Shown piece after piece: positions 55,919 through 64,000 of a stretch of DNA of 64,000 nt. Numbering within the stretch: the stretch's first letter is position 1; the number at the start of each line of letters is the position of its first letter. The notes beneath the pieces were generated by a model. That model did no database searches. It saw only the letters and a program-made list of their open reading frames with translations, and was not told the origin of the DNA. Location: assembly GCA_033439765.1 (NCBI GenBank), contig JAULSN010000008.1, forward strand, positions 1,116,001-1,180,000. The letters are read 5' to 3'. The stretch comes from Lasiosphaeria ovina. Taxonomy: Eukaryota; Ascomycota; Sordariomycetes; Sordariales; Lasiosphaeriaceae. Position numbers and translations under genes: made by a program.

Positions 55919-58124
55919 TCACAGCTGGAAATTCGCCGAGGGGTTCCGGCTCGCGGGCCCTCGCAGATGGGCCGAGGACCCCTTAAACAGGCTCTGCCAG
56001 ATGTAGGCCTCGCTGAGCAGCAGCTCAATGTCCTTTTCGGTCCACTCGCGCGTGGGCAGCGACTGGAGGAACATCATGATCTCCTGAAAGTCCATCTTGA
56101 CCAGCTTGTCGGACCACTTCACTAAAAACGCGGCGCACACGTAGAGGTGAAACTCGGAGAAGCCCTGCTCTTCGGCCTGAATGGACGGAAGGACCATGTG
56201 TTAAAATTCGAGGCTATCATGCAGGAGAGGATGGGTCCCCCAGGTTCATGCCCGGGAAGACTTACCATGTACGTGTCCCACATTCTGATCGTGTTCTTGA
56301 CGCTGATCTCGCGCATCAGCAGACAGTTCATCCACCGGAAACTGAACTGGATGAACTCGACGCTCTCCTTCTCGAGGTGCTTGGCCAGGCCGGCGTCTAT
56401 CCTCGCTGTCAAGTCGCGCAGGGAGGCGACCTGGCGCTGGATGCCCGGCTGCGCGACAATGTAATGGTCTTGGATGCCATCGAGCAGCTTGGTCAGGCAC
56501 CAGAACGAGTCGGCCTCGACGGCGTCCAGCACCGCCCTAGGGAGCTGGCCGGGGTCCATGCCACTCTCAATGTCCGGGTCCGTGATGTAGGTGCCCAGGA
56601 AGACCTGCCAGAAGGGCGTCACGAGGTCGTTGATGCCCTGCACGTAACCGCTTGCCGGGTGCCTTACCGCCCACACGTACAGGATGCGCTCTAGCGACCG
56701 CTGCGTCGCCTCGTAGCCGTACAGCTCAATATGCGGGTTGGTCCGCGGCACGTCGATGCTGATCTGGTGCCACACGGCCTCGTCCAGGCCCCGAGCTGCA
56801 GCTCCCTTGCTGCCGATAGGAGTGCCACCGGCGACCCCTCCTCCACCTCCGCCTCCCTTGTCAAAGGCTTGCCGCACGCCGTCCAGGTACTCCTTTCGTT
56901 TCCTCTCGAGCGTCGCCACCCTCCTCTCACTGCTAGTGGGTAGGTAGCTAAGCAGCAACTGCCATGTCATGGCGCGCACCTCCTCTGGCACGCCGGACCA
57001 CGCCAGCGCCCGGAGGTCTGACAAGGGTATGGAGGATGCCTGCAGAATCTTTTTGAACTTATTTATCCTCGTTATCCTGGAATTGATAGCGTCGACCTCT
57101 TTGGGGAGGGCATTCGCTGGCACTGAGGGGTGATTAATCAGATGCAGCGCATTTGCAGGGTCTCGCAGGATCTCCTTGTATTGGGGCCGAAGTATTTTGC
57201 CCTCGTTCTTCTTTGGCAAAGGGTACGCGGAAACGGGCCGCTCAATGGCAATGTCGGCGCTGTCCGAGTACCTCCGCGTGCGGAGGCCACCGAAACCGTC
57301 GTCGCCGTCATCGGGCGAGAGCGCACTGCCAGCGCCTGGCTTGTTCTGTGCTTCTATCCGCTTTGTGCGCCTCTTCATGTTTGACAGACTGGGGAGGCCA
57401 AAGTCGTCTCCATCGTCGTCATCGTAGCCGTACATTTCGTCGGCCTCGTCGACGTTCCAGTCATCGTTGGTCTTGGAGAGGAAGTTCATGTAGGACTTGA
57501 GAGGGGGCGACGAGAGCCCGGAGCTGGTCTTTGCTGGCGGAGATGTTGTCGAGCTTCGGCCCGGGTGGCTGCTGTGTGTCGCCGAAGATGCGGGGGGTGG
57601 GGTTCTCGGACGCCCAGACACATTTCTGTTCCCCGAGTCAGCGACGGCGGCAGGGAGGGACCATTATGGAGGGGCCAGGTGGGCGGCGTACAATGTGTCG
57701 AATCTGAGCATGTCGGCATGAGAATAAGAAGCGCCAACCACAAGACCAGGGTCGCGGGTTGTTGTCTTCTTGGGAGGCGGCGGGGTCTCTCGCTGAGGGG
57801 CGCGCCAGAACGGCGTAGCAGCACTGCGGGCACAGGTCGGGTCAGTGTCGCAGCGGGCGGAAGAATGCGCCCAGAGAGCAGGGGAAAAACATACTCAGAC
57901 CTGTCTGCGACACAGAAAATCACGGCATTAGGATTAGCATGTAGATAGCCTCGCGCGCTGAAGAGCGCGCGTCCGGGAGGGGACGAGCATCACCACCCAC
58001 CAACTTGCACCATCTCCTGCTTGGGCGCCCATGTCAGCCAAAAGGGAACAGAAGCCTGAATTCAACCTTCTGGGTACTTTACCTGCGGGGGGGGCTTCTT
58101 GCCGCCAGCGGAAGAAGAAAACAT
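55919..58124 (-). CDS. GYP1: TBC-domain Rab GTPase-activating protein, Gyp1-like
   Basis: Six exons on the minus strand: 58124-58083, 58016-58001, 57904-57895, 57823-57692, 57625-56266 and 56176-55919. They give 605 residues. Gyp1 and its animal counterpart TBC1D22 switch off Ypt1/Rab GTPases at the Golgi. The N-terminal 150 residues are Ser/Pro-rich, with a conserved YKEILRDP-type segment later. The TBC domain includes SGVPEEVRAMTWQLLLSYLP, the arginine finger R361 in SIDVPRTNPHIELYG, and the glutamine finger Q396 in SGYVQGINDLVTPFW. The tail has FSFRWMNCLLMREI, VCAAFLVKWSD and LPTREWTEKDIELLLSEAY. A Gly-rich insert (residues about 333-345) interrupts the domain. Exons 2 and 3 are only 16 and 10 nt, set by frame and by good branch points. 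An acceptor three bases upstream would make exon 2 19 nt. The first 28 residues are therefore less certain. Confidence 0.88.
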
Positions 58125-58819
58125 TATGAATTATAAGAAGCGTCGCCTTGAAGTTGCATGACGAGTTTAGAGAGTCTGTCTCCTTGAGAGACGTGTCGGG
58201 TCTTTTGTTGCTTAGGTTTTGGGTGGTGTTTGTCTCCGGTGCCCTGTAGGTGGGCTAACTTTAACCAAACTTTGGCAGCCGGGGGTGCTGGTTTGGGGGG
58301 TTCGCTCACTGGTTGCCCGCCTGTGCCTCTCCCGCCCAGTGTGCCCGGGGCCGCAGCCGCCTGATTGTCACTGTGCAGTGGGTCATTCCCCCGCCTCAAA
58401 GCTTTGGCGCCACTCACCTGCCTGCCGGGCTGACACGCAGTAGGTTGCCCGCCTGTCCGTCACCGCCTAGGCACTCGCGACCGACAGGCGTCGGGACCCA
58501 CACCCAGCAGGACGCCTTTGCGAAAAGACTTTTGGAGCTCCAGCCTCCCATCAGATCATCGCCAAACGTCAAACCTGAGCACAACTCGGCCCCATCACAT
58601 TCTTCAACAACGGGAGCGTTTATCAAGGAGTCCGCATAAACTCTCTTGACGAACTCCTTTTTAAAGTTGGGGTTTTCTTTCCGGCGTTCTTCTATCGTTC
58701 TCTACAAATACAGAGCCGGCGAAAACGCGTTACCCTCCACCTGCGGCGCGTAATCTCGAGAGTCTGGTGCACGCTCAATCTGTCCCCTTGCTTTTTGGTC
58801 GTCTACTCGAGCTGCCACC
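58125..58819. other. Divergent promoter region, GYP1-like / HRP1-like
   Basis: About 0.7 kb between divergent starts, so it likely serves both genes. No gene supported. The 58,650-58,819 part is CT-rich leader of the plus-strand gene. Confidence 0.6.
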
Positions 58820-61800
58820 ATGACGGAACCAGAGACGTTCGACGACGAGCTCTTCGCCGATCTGTATGTCTTCCCCTTTCCGTGCCCCTTCTCCCGCTCG
58901 GTTCAAGTCCCTAACAATTTGCAGCTATAACGACGATGAACCGTCGTCGGCAAAGCCGGCCGCCGCGCCAGCCCAGGACCAATACTCAGCCGCACCGCCG
59001 GCTGCGGAAAACCGCCAGTACGAAATGACTGTAGACACGAATCAATATCAAGAGCAAAACAACGGAGGGGATTCGCATTGGAATAACGAACAAGGCGAGG
59101 ACGATGACGATGACGATGTCGACTTCAACCTCGGAGACGGCCCAGTGGTTGCCCCTGCTGCGAGCACACATCACCACCAAGACGACAGCAAACAGAACTT
59201 TTTCCACAATTCCCCCGCAGCTGCGGCGCCTGTCAAGGGCCCAAACTCCAAGGAAGACGGGTAAGTGCTTGCGATTTTCCCGTATCAATCTTGCCGTGTC
59301 ATGGCACTCCTATCCCCCCACCCCTCCCCCGTAACGTTCCGATTCAAGACGTGGGCCGCGTTGCTGCCTGCGTCGCTGCGTTGGTAACCGTCTGCCGGAC
59401 TGGACCGAGCTATATGCTTCCGCCACTGGACACTCCAACTGTTCGAGAGGATTCTTGGGCGGAACACTGGCGGTGGACTCGGTAAGGCGAGGAAGGGCTC
59501 GAAGAGCAGGGCCTGTCTGGTTGGAGGCTGCCGAGGCGTGCGTCTCTTGATGGCAAGACGGGGTTTGAACCTGCCTCTGGTGGATTCAGATCAGGTCAAT
59601 CCAGGACTCCTTGTGGACAGAAGCGATGACCAAAACACGAAGAACTGTGCCATGTCGAGCTCATGCCTGGTGCACAAGAGGCGGGGCTGTGAGCGAGCGA
59701 GCGAGCGAGCGCTCTTGCCTGAAAAGAGAGAAGAAGAAACACGCCGAGAAACAAAGCGCCCGCAACACTAGCTCAGGAGCACAAACTCCTGTCTTTTATA
59801 GCCCAGAGTCGCAGATAATCTTATAGAGCACCAGGAGACAACGCGGCCCCTGACCTTCGAGTCGGGGTCGACAGGTCTCTGGCGGCTAGATCAAGATTTG
59901 GCAGCGGATAGCGCAGCACCCTGGACAGACAGTACCTAGCTTCACGATAGCAAGAGCACGAGACAGGAACAAAAAAGAAATCGACAAAGATCATCCCTGG
60001 CATCCTGCGCTGCATCTTTTTTCTCACTTGTGAGAACTGCTGTAGCGTGCTCGTCTACGGCCTCCCTCCTTAGCTCACTTCCGCGACTTCTGCACCCGAC
60101 CGACTTCTGCATCCGACTTCTGCACCCGACTTGTGCTGGCCACTTTTGTTCCTGACCCGTGTTTTCGACTCTGGTTCGCGACTTTTATTCACGACACACT
60201 TCGACACGAGAAAAAAAGAAAACGTCACGTCATCAACATGTCTCGTCGTCTCAGCCCAGCGACGGCCAGCTCAATCGTCGTCCGCTGCCACCATCCAGCA
60301 CTGAACTCTGAGAGCTACATCGAACTTGATTCCGATAGTTCCGACAGCGACCGATCTCCTTCGCCGGGCATCATGAAACCCTGCTCGCGCCTTCCGTACA
60401 CGGCCATCTCCCTTGGCACCCACGAGGAGAATGAGAATAAGCATGTCGCCTGCAGAGAAACCAATAGGTGTGGGAAATAGCCTCGCTGCGATTCTTGCTG
60501 GCCCTGGCCCCCCTCCTTAGAGCGAGATCCGACGTCGCTGTCTGCCTTTCGCTCATACTTGCCGTCATAATACCTCCGTCTTCGATGTAGCCAGCCGCGT
60601 GTTTGCCAGTCCAGATCTCTGCGTGGGCAATGGCACCGGCGACGCGGCTCACTAATCATTCCTCCTTTCATTTTCTTTTCACAATATCCCAATGGCGCTG
60701 GACACTGGACAAATTTCCATGACGAGAGGAATAAACTGACATGTTGCAAATCTGTAGAAAGATGTTTATTGGTGGTCTGAACTGGGAGACAACAGACCGT
60801 AGGTTTCTCCCCTACCATTTCCTTCCAATCGGACCCTGATCCTAACTGGCGATGCCTTGTCCAGAGTCGCTCAGGGACTACTTTTCGCAGTTTGGCGAGG
60901 TTATCGAGTGCACAGTCATGCGCGATGGCGCTACTGGTCGGTCACGCGGGTTTGGGTTCCTAACCTTCAAGGACCCGAAGACGGTGAACATCGTCATGGT
61001 TAAGGAGCATTACCTAGATGGCAAGATCGTAAGTCTGTTCCTTTGGGTTTCCGTCATGTACACGGGCTGACACTCAATGCCCTTGCTCAGATCGACCCGA
61101 AGCGGGCCATTCCGCGCGACGAGCAAGAGAAAACTTCCAAGATATTCGTCGGCGGTGTCAGCCAGGATACAACGGACCACGAGTTCCGCGAGTATTTTGC
61201 CCAGTTTGGCCGCGTCGTTGACGCCACCCTCATGATGGACAAGGACACAGGCCGCCCGCGAGGCTTCGGATTCGTCACATTTGAGAGCGAGGCTGGCGTA
61301 GAAGCCTGCCTAGCGACCGACCTGGAGATCCACGGTAAACCCATCGAGGTCAAGAAGGCCCAGCCGCGTGGCAACATGCGCGAGGAAGAGGAGGCGACTC
61401 GGCGCGGAGGAGGAGGAGGAGGAGGAGGGAACGGCGGCAAGTTCGGACGCAAGGGGCAACCAGGCGGCAACGGTAACAGCACCGCCGATGACGGCTCTGG
61501 CGGCAACCAGAACGCCATGAGCGCCATGGGCGCCATGGGTGGTGCAACGGCGGGCATGACACCCCAGCTCATGGCACAGTACCTCCAGCGCATGCAACAG
61601 GCCTTTGCCATGATGCAGCAGCAGATGGCCATGAACCGCAACATGAACCCCGCCATGGTGCAGATGATGCAGATGCAGCAGATGCAACAGATGATGGCAC
61701 AACAGCAAGGCCGCGGCGGTCCGCAAGGCGCCAACGCCATGGCTATGAACCCGGCCATGATGCAACAGATGCAGGCCATGATGCAGCAGGGCGGTGCCGG

Positions 61801-62380
61801 CATGGGCCAGGGCGGCATGGGCCAGGGCGCCGGCATGCTGCAGGGAGGCATGGGCCAAGGCGGTATGGGCCAGGGCGGCATGAGCCCAGTAAGCCAGGGA
61901 GCTGGACCGGGCAACCAAGGGGGCGCCAACCGTCCGGGATACAACGCGTTCGAGCAGCAACAGTTTGAGCTGCAAAAGTACGACCAGCGCCGCGGCGGCA
62001 ACCGGGAGCAACAGCAAAACTACAACCAACAAACCGCATACATGGGCGGCGGTGGACCGACCAGCTGGGAGGGTATGTACGACGACGTCCCGCAGCCCAT
62101 CATGGCGGGCGGCGGAAGCAACTACGGAGGCGGCGGCGGCAGCCAGGGCGGCAGCCAGAGCGGCGGCGGCGGCGGTGGTGGTGGTGGCGGCGGTGGACGC
62201 GGCTTCCACAAGAACCGGGGTCACCAGCAGCACTCTCCAAGCCCCGTGGACCCGGCCAATGCACCACCAGCCAACGCACCAACCGGCCCCAAGAACGCCG
62301 GAAAGCCCGGTGCTAACTACCGCGGGGGCGGACGCGGCGGAGGCAGCAACCGCGGCTTCCACCCTTATGCCCGGGGCTAG
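58820..62380 (+). CDS. HRP1: Hrp1/Nab4-like two-RRM RNA-binding protein
   Basis: Five exons: 58820-58863, 58925-59260, 60758-60798, 60865-61028 and 61091-62380, giving 624 residues. Yeast Hrp1 (CF IB) binds UA-rich efficiency elements for mRNA 3'-end formation and shuttles during export. The acidic, His/Asn-rich N-terminus (residues 1-127) precedes two RRMs. RRM1 (about 128-200) has RNP2 MFIGGL and RNP1 [11 protein letters not shown]2 (about 208-285) has IFVGGV and RGFGFVTF. A Met/Gln-rich stretch (about 330-430) and a Gly-rich, RGG-containing tail follow, ending in FHPYARG. Linker [18 protein letters not shown] is the Hrp1/Musashi/DAZAP type. The RRM1 WETT/DYF/FGEV signature also fits. Intron 2 is 1497 bases, far longer than any other intron here. 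Reading through its donor gives a stop at once (GGG TAA). Confidence 0.9.
59261..60757 (+). other. Unusually long intron of the HRP1-like gene
   Basis: Donor GTAAGTGC and acceptor CTGTAG bracket 1497 bases between the acidic N-terminal exon and RRM1. It carries a GAGC tract near 59697-59712 and an 80-codon plus-strand frame from an ATG at 60238 (context CATCAACATG) ending at 60480. No family is recognised in that frame. Confidence 0.75.
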
Positions 62381-64000
62381 TACACTCGCACAGGTGGAGG
62401 CAGCTGAAGCGACATGCCCGCATCCCAACCCCAGTCCCAGTCCCAGTATTAGTTCGGCACCCTGTACCAATTACGAGACCGCCACCGGCAGAAAGAAGAC
62501 AGCCTTTGGTTTCTCTCTGCTTTTTCTTCCTCGTCGCTTTTTTTTTTAATAAAGACAAAAATTCTCTCCGCATGCTTTGTTGCTTCACTCCGCAATTTCT
62601 TCAATTTGCTATTCCCTATTTTCCTCTCTCCCTTTCGCAACTGGGGGAGCCCGACACGGACTCTCTCTTCTGTAACACCGTCCAGGGTTGAGTGTGTGGC
62701 GGGCGGGTTCAATGAACAACCGGAAGGTATCCACACAAAACCAGCGGACGGTGTGGCATGGCATGCTGGGCAGTGATGTTGAACTGCCCAGCCTTTTTCG
62801 GCTTCTAGGCCCAGTTATATGCCAGGTCTGGCCGCCTGTTTGATCGGCTGGAGTGGGAGGGGGGCGGGACTGGGAACTAGATGATAAATGGGAGGAGGAG
62901 GAGGATGACGGTGTGGAGTGGTTATAGTTGATTTCGCCTACTTTATTGACTAACTGACTACCTTGTGTAAGCTGATCTGGGTTGGGTTGGGGAGGTAGTT
63001 GGCTGGTTAGGTCGGGTTTGGGGTTCTGGACGTTTTTTTCCCCTCTTCTCTCTGCTTTTGTTCTTGCAGTGATTTTTTTTTCTCCCGATTTTTGTGTTGT
63101 TTATCCTCACGCTCACGGGAGAGACCAACGACGAGAATGAAACATAAAGAGAAACAGGACAGGTAGAGCTAGGCTAACTTATCATGCATTCACTCCCAAT
63201 CTACCAATCTACCCAGTTCGTCGAGCAGACAGAACACAGGCAGAGCAGACAGACAGATATATACATATTTCTTCTCACCAGCCAGTAGGCAGCAGTAGAG
63301 ACAGTGGAAAAGCAGCAAGTATTCCACTCCCGGGGCGTGGTCTTGTTTCTGTCGTATTGCTAGGTGATCGGTGGTTAATCGTTGCCGTGGTCTTTTTATG
63401 ATGGTAGCAGGGGGAACAGGCCGTGATGGTTGGCAAGCAGTCTCTTCGCAGCTGGAGAGAGCTCAGTAGCAGCGTGAACACAGTGTTAAGGTAGGTGATG
63501 ACAGTGCGGTAGGCCACATATATTTGTGGTCATTCATACATATACGTATGTATGTAAGGTGTGTGCCCCTATCTAAGGCAATGCATCTGCTGAGCGGCGA
63601 CCGATGGTTCGCCGTTTCATACTGTGTAGAGACTGGGGAGCCGTAAAACACATACAGGTAAGACGGCATATGTCTGGCGGGTTTCCTGGAACCTTTTCGC
63701 CCTCGCCCGTTTGCTACTACTAAATAAGGTACCTTAGCTGGGGTGAATTATATACACGTACTCAGTAAGGTGTTCCGTCCGGATGCACGGTGGTGGCGGT
63801 GCCATCCGAAATAGGGGGTGGAACCCCTATTCGCCGGCCCCCACCACAAAAACATCACAAGACTTGTTCGCCATTCGATGATCAATGCGCACACATGTTT
63901 TGCAACTCCACAAACACATTGAAAAACAAACTACAGTAACAAGCAAAGGCTCCACGAAAGATTCAAGGTTTCGTTTGCGCAGGGGTTTCCAGTTTGATGT
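62381..64000. other. 3' flank of HRP1-like gene and gene-free right end
   Basis: No gene supported. Shortly after the stop are three CCCAGT units (about 62430-62447), then T-rich putative 3' end sequence. The right end has an AAGGTACCTT palindrome near 63727. No open frame carries a family motif. Confidence 0.5.

Noticed and set aside
61087..62001. 304-codon minus-strand open frame
   Set aside because: Also antisense to HRP1. The Cys/Met/Pro repeats reflect the sense-strand codons, not a real protein.
61310..62470. 386-codon minus-strand open frame
   Set aside because: It is antisense to the Met/Gln/Gly-rich exon of the HRP1-like gene. Its His/Leu/Ala-rich composition is the mirror of that repetitive coding sequence.
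1..64000. CRISPR arrays, bacterial operons, rRNA genes or a biosynthetic gene cluster
   Set aside because: None is seen. The repeats present are simple or coding, the genes carry eukaryotic introns, and the P450 and dioxygenase have no backbone synthase near them.

Overview
The window looks like nuclear DNA of a filamentous ascomycete (Pezizomycotina, most likely a Sordariomycete). The evidence is short GT-AG introns with CTAAC-type branch points, a division-1 chitin synthase, a heterokaryon-incompatibility (HET) gene relic, long intergenic regions rich in low-complexity DNA, and orthologues of core eukaryotic genes. No CRISPR array, operon, intact transposon or secondary-metabolite cluster is visible. 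I reconstructed exon structures by eye from splice signals, frame and family motifs.

Layout. (1) 0.6-3.3 kb, minus: FHA-domain protein with a C-terminal membrane anchor. (2) 5.7-7.1 kb, plus: IFRD-family protein. (3) 10.1-15.6 kb, plus: 1837-residue, largely disordered protein of unknown function. (4) 18.7-20.8 kb, plus: cytochrome P450. (5) 22.0-23.8 kb, plus: SAP/HeH-like multipass membrane protein. (6) 25.3-26.3 kb, plus: PHYHD1-like 2-oxoglutarate dioxygenase. (7) 27.8-30.1 kb, minus: decayed HET gene, followed by tRNA-Cys(GCA) at 30.85 kb. (8) 31.8-35.1 kb, minus: chitin synthase. (9) 35.2-39.0 kb: gene-poor, partly AT-rich. (10) 39.0-41.7 kb, minus: SLY1. (11) 44.7-49.5 kb, plus: PNUTS/Ppn1-like protein with a CCCH finger. 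(12) 50.5-52.2 kb, minus: phosphopantothenoylcysteine decarboxylase split into 12 exons. (13) 53.4-54.8 kb, plus: NASP/Sim3-like histone chaperone. (14) 55.9-58.1 kb, minus: Gyp1-like TBC GAP. (15) 58.8-62.4 kb, plus: Hrp1-like RNA-binding protein.

Most genes are unrelated housekeeping functions placed as divergent pairs: FHA/IFRD, SLY1/PNUTS-like, PPCDC/NASP-like and GYP1/HRP1. Two thematic links exist: SLY1 and the Gyp1-like GAP both act in ER-Golgi traffic, and the PNUTS-like and Hrp1-like proteins are both expected at mRNA 3'-end formation. The 26-31 kb stretch is the most accessory-like part.

The most unusual signal is at the exon level. The decarboxylase gene appears to contain two 11-nt exons and one 3-nt exon, each flanked by good splice signals. 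The two 11-nt exons are required to keep the frame. The 3-nt exon preserves the frame either way, but restores a conserved active-site loop residue. SLY1 has a 14-nt exon and the GYP1-like gene has 10- and 16-nt exons. Two introns (chitin synthase and decarboxylase) appear to use GC-AG boundaries.
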